Position numbers and translations under genes: made by a program | Notes under the pieces: model-generated | Seen by the model: only the letters and a program-made list of their open reading frames with translations | The model's database searches: none | Told to the model about the DNA's origin: nothing | NCBI RefSeq assembly: GCF_009498455.1 | Contig: NZ_CP045644.1 | Location: 1,953,001 to 2,017,000 of the forward strand | Length of the DNA stretch: 64,000 nt | Source of the DNA: Variovorax paradoxus | GTDB taxonomy: Bacteria > Pseudomonadota > Gammaproteobacteria > Burkholderiales > Burkholderiaceae_C | Direction of reading: 5' to 3' | Shown: positions 26,912 to 35,676 of the stretch, one piece after another | Layout of the letters: each line of letters opens with the position of its first letter | Numbering within the stretch: position 1 is the stretch's first letter

Positions 26912-28345
26912 TCAGGTGGTTGGCACTCCCTTCGCATCCGTGGGCGCTTGCCACCCGCCGCCCAGTGCTTTGTAAAGCGCCACGAGGCTGGTGAACGAGG
27001 CCGTTTCGGCCTCGGCCACGGCGTCCTGCGCGCGCAGCAGGGTGCGCTGCGCATCGAGCACGCTCAGGTAGGGCGCGGCGCCTTCGCGGTAGCGCACCTG
27101 GGCCAGCTCGGCGGCACGGCCGCTGCGGGCCGAGGCCTCCAGCAGCCGCTGCAGGCGCAACTGGTTCTGGCCGTAGCCGGTGAGGGCGTTCTCCACGTCC
27201 TCGATGGCGCGCAGCACCGTCTGTTCGTAGACGGCGCGCTCGCCTTCGGCACGGGCTTCGGCGCCGCGCAGGCGGGCCTTGACCGAGCCCAGCCGCAGGC
27301 CGGGCCAACTCACGCCGGGCGTGACGCTGAAGGCGCGGCTCGACGCACTGCCCAGGTCCGACCCGCGCAAGGCGATGAACCCCAGGAACCCCCCGATATC
27401 GACGCGCGGATACAGCTCGGCCGTGGCAGCGCCCACGTCCGCGGTGCTGGCCGCCAGGCCGCGCTCGGCGCGCAGCACGTCGGGCCGGCGGCGCAGCAAT
27501 TCGCCCAGGTCGCCGATGGGCAGGCGCTTGTCGAGCACGCGCAGCGCTTGCGGCTGCAGCATCGGCACCAGCTCGGCCGGACGCAGGCCCGCCAGCACGG
27601 CGACGCGGTAGGCGGCCTGGCGGCGCGCGGTTTCGAAGGCAGGCAGCTGGCTCTCAGTGCTGGCCAGATTGGCCTGCGCGCTCGCCAGGTCGCCTTCGAG
27701 GCCGCGCCCGGTCTGCACCTGCGCCTCGGTCACGCGCAGGCTCTGGCGCAGGCTGTCGAGCGTGCGCTGCGTCACGGCCAAGCGCTGCTCGGCGCCGCGC
27801 ATCTCGTAGTAGTTACGCGCCAGTTCGGCCACGGCCACGATGCGCACCTGTTCGAGGTCGGCCGCGCTGGCCTGGGCGCGCGCGGTGGCGGCTTCGTCCA
27901 GGCGTTGCAGGCGGCCGAAGAGGTCGATCTCCCAGCCGGCGTCGAAGCCGGCGCGGCTGCTTTGCGCCAGCGTGCGCGCATCGGCCGGTACGCCGTTGCC
28001 TTGGGCGATGCTGCGCGTCTTGCTGGCGCCCAGCGTCACCACGGGCAGGCGGTCGAGTTCGGCCTCGGTCTGCATCGCGCGGGCTTCGAGCAGCCGGGCC
28101 TGCGCGATGCGGATGTCGTGGTTGCCGGCCAGTGCGCGTTCGATGAGCGCATCGAGCTGCGGGTCGTCGAGCTGGCGCCACCAGTCGCGCTGCACTGCGT
28201 CGGGCGCGAACAGCGCGCGCTCGGGGGCGGCGATGGCCACCGGCGCATCGTCCAGCGCGGCGTACTTCGGCCCGACCGCGCAACCGGCCAGCACCAGCAC
28301 GCTGAGGGCGAACGGTGCGGCGTAAGAGAAAAGTCCTGTCGTCAT
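26912..28345 (-). CDS. Outer-membrane efflux lipoprotein (OprM/NodT family)
   Basis: About 477 residues. Lipobox VLVLAGC then VGPKY, the standard opening of RND outer-membrane factors, and the two-fold helical repeats (ARMLEAR-like and AYLSVLDAQRTLLRAQD). Forms the TolC-like exit duct. ATG at 28345 sits 7 bases after GGGAG; the ATG at 28351 is too close. Last structural gene of the tripartite pump. Confidence 0.92.
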   Translation of the reverse strand: MTTGLFSYAAPFALSVLVLAGCAVGPKYAALDDAPVAIAAPERALFAPDAVQRDWWRQLDDPQLDALIERALAGNHDIRIAQARLLEARAMQTEAELDRLPVVTLGASKTRSIAQGNGVPADARTLAQSSRAGFDAGWEIDLFGRLQRLDEAATARAQASAADLEQVRIVAVAELARNYYEMRGAEQRLAVTQRTLDSLRQSLRVTEAQVQTGRGLEGDLASAQANLASTESQLPAFETARRQAAYRVAVLAGLRPAELVPMLQPQALRVLDKRLPIGDLGELLRRRPDVLRAERGLAASTADVGAATAELYPRVDIGGFLGFIALRGSDLGSASSRAFSVTPGVSWPGLRLGSVKARLRGAEARAEGERAVYEQTVLRAIEDVENALTGYGQNQLRLQRLLEASARSGRAAELAQVRYREGAAPYLSVLDAQRTLLRAQDAVAEAETASFTSLVALYKALGGGWQAPTDAKGVPTT

Positions 28346-28364
28346 GGTCATGCTCCCGGTGTCA

Positions 28365-31300
28365 TCAGGCGGGGTCGCCGGCGGGCTCGCGCGCCACGAG
28401 CGCTTCGAGTTCGGCGGTGCGCGCCGAGCGGCCCACCGTGCGGTGGTCGCGCGCCAGCAGCGTGTACATCGTGGGCAGCACGAACAGCGTGAACAGCGTG
28501 CCCACCAGCATGCCGACCACGATCACCAGGCCGATGCTGAAGCGGCTGTTGGCGCCCGCGCCGCTCGCGAACAGCAGCGGCACCAGGCCCACCACCATCG
28601 CGGCCGTGGTCATCAAGATCGGGCGCAGCCGGATGCGCGCGGCCTGCTCGATGGCGGCGCGGCGGTCCAGGTTCTGGCGCTCCTGGATCTCGTTGGCGAA
28701 CTCCACCATCAGGATGCCGTGCTTGCTGATGAGCCCGATGAGCGTCACCAGCCCGATCTGCGTGTAGATGTTGATGGTGGCAAAGCCCAGCGCCAGCGGC
28801 ACCAGCGCACCGCAGATCGACATCGGCACGCTGATCAGGATGATCAGCGGGTCGCGCAGGCTCTCGTACTGCGCGGCCAGCACCAGGTAGATCACCACGA
28901 TCGCGAACACGAAGGCCATCACCAGCGCCGAGCCTTCCTGCGTGAAATGGCGCGCGTCCGACTGCCAGTCGTAGCTGAAGCCGGCCGGCAGCTTCTTCGC
29001 CTCTTCGCTGAGGAACGCCACGGCGTCGCCCATGGTCACGCCCGGCATCGGAATGGCCTGGAAGGTCGAGGCATTGAGCTGGTTGAACTGCGTGAGCTTG
29101 TTGGGCCCCACGCTGGTCGACAGCGTCACCAGGTTGGCCAGCGGCACGGGCTGGCCGCTCGCGCTCTTCACGAAGTAGCGCGACATCGCCTCGGCCGTGA
29201 GCCGCTGGTCGCGCGGCGATTGCGGAATCACGTCGTACGAGCGGCCGTCCATGCCGAAGCGGTTGACGTAGTTCTCGCCCACCAGCACCGCCAGCGTGTC
29301 GCCGATGGCCTTCATGGTCACGCCCATGCTGTTGGCCTTGGCGCGGTCGACGCGCACTTCGGTCACGGGGTTGTTGAACTCCAGGTCGCTGTCGACCACG
29401 GCGAACTTGCCGCTTTCGCGCGCCGCCTTCTTCAGCGTTTCCATCGCCTCGAACACGGTGGCGTGGTCGCCCGCGCTGCGGATCACCATCTGCACCGGAA
29501 GCCCACCGGTCGAGCCGGGAAGCGACGGCAACTGAAAGGCGAACACGCTGCTGCCCTCGACCTCGTTCATGCCGCCCTGCACGTCGGCCTGGATCTGGTC
29601 GGCGTTGCGCTCGCGGTCTTTCCAGTCGGACAGCTGCACGCCGCCGATGCTGTTGGACACACCGTCCGAGCCGTTGATGAGCCAGCGGCCGGTGTTCTCG
29701 GGCAGCTTCGCCAGCACCGCGTCCCACGTCTGGCCGAACTTCTCGACGTAGTCGATGTTGGCGTGTTGCGGCGACTTGATGACGGTCATCACCATCGCCT
29801 GGTCTTCGCCGGGCGCCAGCTCGCGCTGCGCCGCGTTGTACAGAAAGGGCAGGCTCACGAGCACGGCCGCGGCCAACAGGCCCGTGACCCAGCGGTGGTG
29901 CAGCGACACGTCGAGCAGCCGGCCATACGCGGTGGCGAGCTTGTGGAAGAACGATTCCGCATAGCGCGCCATGCGGCCCGTCGTGGCGTCCTGCGGCAGC
30001 AGGAACGAGCTCATCACCGGCGACAGCGTGAGCGCGATCACGCCCGACACCACCACCGCGCCTGCGAGCGTGAAGGCGAACTCCTTGAAGAGCGAGCCCG
30101 TGAGCCCGCCCATGAGGCCGATGGGCGCGTACACCGCGGCCAGCGTGAGCGTCATCGCGATCACCGGGCCGGCCACTTCGCGTGCGCCGATCAGTGCGGC
30201 CTGCACGCGCGACTTGCCCTCTTCGATGTGGCGGTGCACGTTCTCCACCACCACGATGGCGTCGTCCACCACCAGGCCGATGGCCAGCACCATTGCCAGC
30301 AGCGTGAGCAGGTTGATGCTGAAGCCGAACAGCAGCATCAGCGCCGCCGCGCCCAGCATCGACAGCGGAATCGTCACCACCGGAATGAGCACCGCGCGCA
30401 GCGAGCCCAGGCACAGGAAGATCACCAGCACCACGATGGCGATGGCTTCGAGCAGCGTCTTCTGCACCTCGTCGATCGAGGCCTCGATGAAGCGCGCGAG
30501 TTCGAAGGGAAGCTGCACCTCCACACCCGGCGGCAGGTTCTGCTTGATGCCGGGCAGCAGGTCGCGGATGCGCTTCACGATCACCAGCGGGTTGCCGTTG
30601 GGCGCGGCCTGCAGGCCGAGGTAGATGGCCTTGTCGCCGTCCATCGTCGCGCTGCTGTCGGCGCTGGCCGCACCGAGTTCCACCGTGGCCACGTCGCCCA
30701 GCCGCACGATGGCTTCACTTCCACCGTCGGTCTGGCGCTTGATGACCATGTCGCGGAACTCGGCCACGTTCACCAGGTCGGTGTTCACGCGGATGTTCGA
30801 CACCACGTACAGGCCCTTCACCTGCCCCGGTGCGGCCTGCACGTTGTTCTGGCGCAGCGCGTCGGCCAGCTCGCCGGCCGAGATGCCGCGCGCGGCCATG
30901 CGGTTGGCGTCGAGCCACACGCGCATCGCCAGCGTCTGCCCGCCCGACACCTCGACACCCGAGACGCCTTCGATCGACGCGAACTGCGGCTGCACCACGC
31001 GCGAGAGGTAATCGGTGAGCTGCGGCACGGCCATGGTCTTGCTCGAGAAGCCCACGTACGCCACCGCCGTGGCCTCGCCTGCCGACTTCAGGATCACCGG
31101 GTCGAAGGCCTCGGCCGGCAGCCGGTACTTCACCTGGCTGACCTGCGCCATCGCCTGCGTGAGCGCCTGGTTGGCGTCGGCGTTGAGCTTCATGCGCACG
31201 CTGATCACGCTGCGCCCGAGCGTGGACGACGACGAGAGGTAGTCGACGTTCTCGATGGTCGCCACCGCCTGCGCGATGGGCTGCGTGACGAAGCCCTGCA

Positions 31301-31475
31301 TCAGCTCCGGCGAGGCGCCGGGGTACTGCGTGGTGATGGTGAGCGTGGTGCTTTCAGTCAGCGGGTACTGGCGCACCGGCAGGTCGCCCAGCGCGCGGGC
31401 GCCGAGCAGAAGAATGAGCGTGCTCACCACCAGCGCCAGCACGGGCCGGCGCACGAAGAGGTCGGTGAACTTCAT
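28365..31475 (-). CDS. RND multidrug efflux transporter (HAE1/AcrB family)
   Basis: 1036 residues with the two-fold AcrB architecture of 12 membrane helices and two large periplasmic loops. Seen are the opening FTDLFVRRPVLALVVS, the paired Asp of helix 4 in GLVVDDAIVVVENVHRH needed for proton relay, and QYESLRDPLIILISVPMS in the second half. Start overlaps the adaptor stop in ATGA. Substrate range not predictable; most like MexF/MexK-type drug pumps. Confidence 0.95.
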   Translation of the reverse strand: MKFTDLFVRRPVLALVVSTLILLLGARALGDLPVRQYPLTESTTLTITTQYPGASPELMQGFVTQPIAQAVATIENVDYLSSSSTLGRSVISVRMKLNADANQALTQAMAQVSQVKYRLPAEAFDPVILKSAGEATAVAYVGFSSKTMAVPQLTDYLSRVVQPQFASIEGVSGVEVSGGQTLAMRVWLDANRMAARGISAGELADALRQNNVQAAPGQVKGLYVVSNIRVNTDLVNVAEFRDMVIKRQTDGGSEAIVRLGDVATVELGAASADSSATMDGDKAIYLGLQAAPNGNPLVIVKRIRDLLPGIKQNLPPGVEVQLPFELARFIEASIDEVQKTLLEAIAIVVLVIFLCLGSLRAVLIPVVTIPLSMLGAAALMLLFGFSINLLTLLAMVLAIGLVVDDAIVVVENVHRHIEEGKSRVQAALIGAREVAGPVIAMTLTLAAVYAPIGLMGGLTGSLFKEFAFTLAGAVVVSGVIALTLSPVMSSFLLPQDATTGRMARYAESFFHKLATAYGRLLDVSLHHRWVTGLLAAAVLVSLPFLYNAAQRELAPGEDQAMVMTVIKSPQHANIDYVEKFGQTWDAVLAKLPENTGRWLINGSDGVSNSIGGVQLSDWKDRERNADQIQADVQGGMNEVEGSSVFAFQLPSLPGSTGGLPVQMVIRSAGDHATVFEAMETLKKAARESGKFAVVDSDLEFNNPVTEVRVDRAKANSMGVTMKAIGDTLAVLVGENYVNRFGMDGRSYDVIPQSPRDQRLTAEAMSRYFVKSASGQPVPLANLVTLSTSVGPNKLTQFNQLNASTFQAIPMPGVTMGDAVAFLSEEAKKLPAGFSYDWQSDARHFTQEGSALVMAFVFAIVVIYLVLAAQYESLRDPLIILISVPMSICGALVPLALGFATINIYTQIGLVTLIGLISKHGILMVEFANEIQERQNLDRRAAIEQAARIRLRPILMTTAAMVVGLVPLLFASGAGANSRFSIGLVIVVGMLVGTLFTLFVLPTMYTLLARDHRTVGRSARTAELEALVAREPAGDPA

Positions 31476-32578
31476 GACTTCGGCTCCGTGAGGGCCAGCG
31501 TGTCCTTCGCGGCCGGCGCTACGGCGGCGCCGTTGTACAGGCGCAGCTGGCCCGAGGTGACGACCTGCTCGCCGGCCTTCAGGCCCTGCTCGACAACCAC
31601 CAAGCCGTCTTGCCGCTCGCCGGTTTTCACGAACACCTGCTGCACCGAGTAGCCGTCGCCTTTGTCGCCAGCGCGCACCACGAACACCGAGTCGCCGTGC
31701 GTGCTGTAGGTGATGGCGGTTTCAGGCACGGCGATGGCGTCGGCGCGCGTGGGCAGCGCCACCTTGCCGTTGACGTACATGCCGGGTGTGAGTGCGCCGT
31801 CGGCGTTGTCGACCGTGGCCTGCAGCCGCACGGTGCGCGTGTCGCTGCCGATCATCGGTTCGATGGCGCTGAGCTTCGCGGGGAACACGCGGCCCGGGTA
31901 GGCATCGACCGCGAGCGCCACCGCCTGGTTGCGCTTGAGCGCCGGCAGCGCGGTCTCGGGCAGCGTGAGGTTGGCGAACAGCGTGCGGCTGTCGGTGAGC
32001 GACACCAGCGCATCGCCGGCGCGCACGAACTGGCCGAGGTTGACCTTGCGGATGCCCAGCACGCCGTCGAACGGCGCCTTGATGTGCTTCTGTTCGATGA
32101 GCGCCTGCACGCGCCGCAGCTCGCCGCTGGCCTGGTCGAAGGCGGCCTGCGCCTGTTCCATCTGCTCCTGCGTGGCGGCCTGCTGCGGCAGCAGGCGGCG
32201 CGTGCGGTCGAGCAAGGCCCTGGCATTGGCCTGCTGGGCGCGCAGGCGTTCGAGGTCGCCCTGCTCGGGCGCGTCGTTGAGCTGCACCAGCAGCTGGCCG
32301 GCACGCACCTGCGCGCCCGGCGTGAACAGGATCTTCGCGACCCGTCCCTCCACCTCGGCCGGCACCTCGACCTGCCGGTTGGCCTCCAGCGTGCCGATGC
32401 CGCTGAGGAAGCGCGCCATCTCGGTCTGCCGCGCGGGGGCCACCGCCACCTTGGCCGGGGGCATGGCGCCGCCCTGTGCATGGGCCGGCTGGAATTTCGC
32501 CACGAGCCCGTAGCCCGCCGCGCCCAGCACCGCGACCGTGAGACCGGCGCCGAGCCAGGTCCTGGATTGTTTGTTCAT
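31472..32578 (-). CDS. RND periplasmic adaptor (membrane fusion protein)
   Basis: About 368 residues with an N-terminal membrane/signal segment (GAGLTVAVLGAAGYGLVA), the lipoyl-like halves (VEVPAEVEGRVAKILFTPG and IKAPFDGVLGIRKVNLGQFV) flanking a coiled-coil hairpin (residues about 95-160), and a beta-barrel domain. First gene of the operon. ATG at 32578 preferred over an in-frame TTG at 32584. Confidence 0.93.
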   Translation of the reverse strand: MNKQSRTWLGAGLTVAVLGAAGYGLVAKFQPAHAQGGAMPPAKVAVAPARQTEMARFLSGIGTLEANRQVEVPAEVEGRVAKILFTPGAQVRAGQLLVQLNDAPEQGDLERLRAQQANARALLDRTRRLLPQQAATQEQMEQAQAAFDQASGELRRVQALIEQKHIKAPFDGVLGIRKVNLGQFVRAGDALVSLTDSRTLFANLTLPETALPALKRNQAVALAVDAYPGRVFPAKLSAIEPMIGSDTRTVRLQATVDNADGALTPGMYVNGKVALPTRADAIAVPETAITYSTHGDSVFVVRAGDKGDGYSVQQVFVKTGERQDGLVVVEQGLKAGEQVVTSGQLRLYNGAAVAPAAKDTLALTEPKS

Positions 32579-32595
32579 ACGCAACCTGCTCTTTT

Positions 32596-32615
32596 ATCAA
32601 AGAAAGTGCTTTGAT
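32596..32615. promoter_or_regulatory. Perfect palindrome in the promoter of the RND operon
   Basis: ATCAAAG and CTTTGAT form perfect 7-bp arms around a 6-bp spacer, in AT-rich sequence 18 bp upstream of the adaptor start. Likely a repressor operator covering the promoter. The matching regulator is not obvious. Confidence 0.55.
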
Positions 32616-32849
32616 TATTAGATCGCGTCCGAATGAAGTCGAGAACGACGTGGCAATGGCCTCGATAGAACAGGGCTATCTTTTGCAGCGCGTGCATGCG
32701 GGGTGCTCCGGTGGTGGCGCGGGGACATCCCCGCACCCCGAAGACGGACTGCTCGTCGCTTTTGTGACGCGGCGCCGCTGTGCAATCGCCGTGCGGCCGC
32801 CGGGACATCGCTCGCCGCGCCAGGCGCCGATGTACATTGCGACCTGCGC

Positions 32850-33191
32850 ATGAACCTATTCAGCATGGCCACCAAACCCCGCAAGAAGTCCTCGGCTGTC
32901 ACCGAGGACGAGGTCTTCGACATTGCCGCCGACCTGTTCCGGGCCATGGCCGCGCCCATGCGGCTGAAGATCGTGAGCCTGCTGTGCAACGGCGAGAAGA
33001 ACGTGAGCGAGCTGCTCGCGCAGATCGACACCACGCAGCCCAACATGTCGCAGCACCTGAACACGCTCTACCAGGCGGGCGTGCTCGCACGACGCCGCGA
33101 CGGCGTGAGCATCTACTACAGCATCGCGAACGAGACCGTGGTGGCGCTGTGCCGCAGCATCTGCGTGCAGATCGCCATCGAGCAGGAATAG
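32850..33191 (+). CDS. ArsR-family regulator of the sulfur-oxidation cluster (SoxR/BigR-like)
   Basis: About 113 residues with a compact winged helix (APMRLKIVSLLCNGEKNVSE, then QPNMSQHLNTLYQAG and wing ARRRDGVSIYYS). Cys46, Cys101 and Cys105 recall the redox/persulfide-sensing Cys pair of BigR, SqrR and ArsR-type SoxR, which derepress sulfide or thiosulfate genes. The spacing differs somewhat from BigR, so the sensing chemistry is inferred. ATG at 32850 or 32865 (MATKPRKK) could be the start; neither has a clear ribosome site. Heads the sox region. Confidence 0.82.
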   Translation: MNLFSMATKPRKKSSAVTEDEVFDIAADLFRAMAAPMRLKIVSLLCNGEKNVSELLAQIDTTQPNMSQHLNTLYQAGVLARRRDGVSIYYSIANETVVALCRSICVQIAIEQE

Positions 33192-33230
33192 GAAGAGAAG
33201 AAGGCCGGCGTCAGCCGGCTTCTTCTCTTC
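33192..33230. terminator. Strong bidirectional terminator after the ArsR gene
   Basis: GAAGAGAAGAAG-CCGGC pairs with GCCGG-CTTCTTCTCTTC around a short loop, with one bulged G. It separates the convergent ArsR and DsrE-like genes. Confidence 0.9.
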
Positions 33231-33240
33231 AGCGCTGCGT

Positions 33241-33654
33241 TCAGGGCTTCAGGTAGACGTAGCCTTCCTTCGCCTGCAGCCGCGCCACCTCGGCCACGCC
33301 CGAGGGCACCACCTTGGTTTCCATCAGCAGCTTGCCCGCGTCGATGTTGCGCGAGGTCAGCGTGTTGTTGCACACCTTGAACTCCACGCCGCGTCCGGCC
33401 AGTGCGCTCACCGGACCACTGAACTCGCGACCCTTGCTGTCCTTCGCGTCGCTCAGCAGGAAGTCGATGCCGGGGCCGTGCGTGACCACGACGATCTTCG
33501 CCTTCGGCTCCGCGTTCAGGTGGTTCGTGATGTTCGCGAGGATGGCGGCGCTGTTCTCCACGCCGGTGTTCACGTGGTAGACCACCTTGGTCTCCTGTGC
33601 GCCCGCGAACGTGGCGACCATGGCGAGCAGGAAGGCGATGAATGCGTGTCTCAT
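33241..33654 (-). CDS. Periplasmic DsrE/DsrF-like protein
   Basis: About 137 residues with a signal peptide (FLLAMVATFAGAQ) and a DsrE-like fold (KVVYHVNTGVENSAAILANI, VVVTHGPGIDFLL). Cys in VCNNTL aligns with the position of sulfur-carrying Cys in related proteins. Family members handle sulfane sulfur; exported versions are frequent in sox clusters. Divergent from soxH with a shared AT-rich promoter. Confidence 0.82.
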   Translation of the reverse strand: MRHAFIAFLLAMVATFAGAQETKVVYHVNTGVENSAAILANITNHLNAEPKAKIVVVTHGPGIDFLLSDAKDSKGREFSGPVSALAGRGVEFKVCNNTLTSRNIDAGKLLMETKVVPSGVAEVARLQAKEGYVYLKP

Positions 33655-33687
33655 GGGGAAACCCTCTGGCTGTTGTCGTTGCCCGCA

Positions 33688-33711
33688 AAATATCATCTTC
33701 TGCTTATATTT
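33688..33711. promoter_or_regulatory. AT-rich inverted repeat between dsrE-like and soxH-like genes
   Basis: AAATAT and ATATTT arms are separated by 12 bp in otherwise GC-rich DNA, in the 111-bp region between divergent genes. This fits ArsR-type operators, so it is a candidate site for the regulator at 32850. Confidence 0.45.
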
Positions 33712-33765
33712 ACAGCCGGGCAAGCCCGCGGCCCTCGCCGCCCAGCCCGCAGGAGACGACCCACG

Positions 33766-34725
33766 ATGTTCCCGTGCCGGCCCACCGCCGTTCGCGCGAA
33801 GGCGCTGTTGATGTGCGCTGCGCTCTGGCTGAGCGCCAGTGCCGCAGTCGCCGCCCCCGAGATCCGCCCGCTGCCGGTGGCGCCCGACATCTACTACGTG
33901 CAGGGCATCCCCGCGCTGGGCTCGAAGGACAACCAGAACTTCATCTCCAACGCCGGCTTCGTCATCACGCGCGACAGCGTCGTGATGATCGACGCGCTCG
34001 GCTCGCCCGCGGTCGCCGAGCGCATGGTGGCCGAGATCCGCAAGCTCACGCCCAAGCCGATCAGCCACGTCATCCTCACGCACTACCACGCCGACCACAT
34101 CTACGGCCTGCAGGTGTTCAAGGCGCTGGGCGCGCAGATCGTGGCGCACACGCGGGGCAAGACCTACCTCACGTCCGACACCGCACGGCTGCGGCTCGAG
34201 GCCTCGCGCCAGGAGCTCGCCCCATGGATCGACGAGCGCACGCGGCTGGTGCCGGCCGATGTGTGGATCGACGGCCGCACCGAGCTCACCATCGGCGGCA
34301 CGCGCTTCGTGATCCAGCCCGCGGGCCCCGCGCACACGCCCGAAGACCTCGCCATCTTCCTGCCGCAGCAGAAGGTGCTGTTCACCGGCGACATCGTGTT
34401 CCGCAACCGCACGCCCTACGTGGGCTCGGCCGACAGCCGGCACTGGATCACGTCGCTCGACGCACTGCTCGCACTCGATGCGCGCACCATCGTGCCGGGC
34501 CACGGCCCCGCGTCGGACGACCCGGCGCAAGACCTGCGGCAGACGCGCGACTACCTCGTCTTCCTGCGCGGCGCGATGCAGAAAGCGGCCACCGAGATGA
34601 CGCCCTTCGACGAGGCCTACGCCGCCACCGACTGGTCGCGCTTCGAGGCCTGGCCGCTGTTCAAGGTGGCCAACCGCATGAACGCCTACAACACCTACCT
34701 GCTGCTGGAGCAGGAGGCGCGATGA
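33766..34725 (+). CDS. soxH: SoxH-like periplasmic metallo-beta-lactamase-fold hydrolase
   Basis: About 319 residues, signal peptide ending at AAVAA. Zinc motif THYHADHIYG, further ligands in PAGPAHTPEDL, FTGDIVF and VPGHGPASDD. SoxH is found in many sox loci but its reaction is not settled; a thiol-ester or persulfide hydrolase role has been suggested. Start at 33766 follows GCAGGAGA. Stop overlaps the next start (ATGA). Confidence 0.85.
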   Translation: MFPCRPTAVRAKALLMCAALWLSASAAVAAPEIRPLPVAPDIYYVQGIPALGSKDNQNFISNAGFVITRDSVVMIDALGSPAVAERMVAEIRKLTPKPISHVILTHYHADHIYGLQVFKALGAQIVAHTRGKTYLTSDTARLRLEASRQELAPWIDERTRLVPADVWIDGRTELTIGGTRFVIQPAGPAHTPEDLAIFLPQQKVLFTGDIVFRNRTPYVGSADSRHWITSLDALLALDARTIVPGHGPASDDPAQDLRQTRDYLVFLRGAMQKAATEMTPFDEAYAATDWSRFEAWPLFKVANRMNAYNTYLLLEQEAR

Positions 34726-35195
34726 GCGGCGACCGCACGCGCCGGCAGCTCGTTGCGGGTCTTGCCGCGTGGTGCGTCGCGCCGATGGCGGTGTATGCGG
34801 CTGAGGTGCAGCAACTGCCCGCGCCCGTCTCGCTGGCCGGTGCGCTCGCCGCGGCGCTGGCCCGCTCGCAACCGTTGGTCGTCATGGCCAGCCTGCAGGG
34901 CTGCCCCTTCTGCAAGATCGTGCGCGAGCACTACCTCGTGCCTGAAGTCGCAGCCGGCCTGCCTGTGGTGCAGATCGACTTTCGTGATTCACGCAGCGTG
35001 CGCGATTTCGATGGCACAGCGCGCACGCATGACGCGCTCATCAAGGCGTGGAAAGTCACCGTCGCACCGACGGTGCTCTTCTTCGGCCGCAACGGCCGCG
35101 AGGTCGCCGAGCGGCTGACCGGCGGCGACTCGGACTTCTACGGCGCTTACCTCGAAGCACGCCTGCAGCACGCACGCACCGCCGTCCGCAGCTGA
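34722..35195 (+). CDS. Thioredoxin-fold periplasmic protein (SoxW-like)
   Basis: About 157 residues. N-terminal signal containing TRRQLVAGLAAW, which resembles a weak Tat motif, then a thioredoxin fold with QGCPFCKIV as redox centre and a later VAPTVLFFGRNG carrying the cis-Pro. Such proteins keep SoxY or its partners reduced. No CcdA/SoxV electron donor is visible nearby. Translationally coupled to soxH. Confidence 0.82.
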   Translation: MSGDRTRRQLVAGLAAWCVAPMAVYAAEVQQLPAPVSLAGALAAALARSQPLVVMASLQGCPFCKIVREHYLVPEVAAGLPVVQIDFRDSRSVRDFDGTARTHDALIKAWKVTVAPTVLFFGRNGREVAERLTGGDSDFYGAYLEARLQHARTAVRS

Positions 35196-35266
35196 CGTGG
35201 CGCAGCGAGAAACCGCACGGGTTTCCCCCAAGGCCGAAGCCCTTCCCTTGTGCGCGATCGTCCCTA

Positions 35267-35286
35267 AAATCAATACATAACGATTT
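35267..35286. promoter_or_regulatory. AT-rich candidate promoter/operator before the sox structural genes
   Basis: AAATC and GATTT arms spaced by 10 bp, inside an AT-rich block (35265-35300) that also repeats AACGAT. It lies directly upstream of the cytochrome c gene that starts the sox structural series. Confidence 0.4.
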
Positions 35287-35339
35287 ACTTATTTAACGAT
35301 GAAACCAGCCGCTTCGGGGCGCGTTTCAAGGAGACCGAT

Positions 35340-35657
35340 TTGAAGTTGCTGTTGCCGTCGCTCGCCGTTGCTGTCACCACCTTGCTGCTGTCGACACCGG
35401 CCCTTGCCAACAAGGAACTGGCCCAGAAGAACGCCTGCCTCGCGTGCCATGCGGTCGACAAGAAGCTGGTCGGTCCCGCCTACCTCGACGTCGCGAAGAA
35501 GTACACCGGCCAGGCCGATGCGCTCGCCGTGCTCACCGCGAGCATCCAGAAGGGCAGCACCGGCAAGTGGGGCGCCGTGCCCATGCCCGCGCAGCCCGCG
35601 ATGAGCGAGGCCGATGCCAAGGCGCTGGCCGCCTGGGTGTTGGGCGGCGCCAAGTAA
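35340..35657 (+). CDS. Small periplasmic cytochrome c (class I)
   Basis: About 105 residues with signal peptide (LLLSTPALA) and one CLACH heme site; Met ligand in VPMPAQP. Starts at a TTG (35340) with AAGGAGA at 35328-35334, five bases away, an unusually clear case for TTG. It is closely similar to the C-terminal heme domain of SoxD in this cluster (KLVGPA, GSTG-WGA-PMP). Likely electron acceptor for the Sox enzymes. A 14-codon open frame at 35299-35343 overlaps the start. Confidence 0.85.
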   Translation: MKLLLPSLAVAVTTLLLSTPALANKELAQKNACLACHAVDKKLVGPAYLDVAKKYTGQADALAVLTASIQKGSTGKWGAVPMPAQPAMSEADAKALAAWVLGGAK

Positions 35658-35676
35658 GGCGCACGGACGCGACGCA

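Noticed and set aside
23706..26975. 1089-codon frame running through the hydrolase, sodB and the regulator
   Set aside because: Overlaps three well-supported genes on both strands and has the Arg/Ala-rich makeup of a shadow frame.
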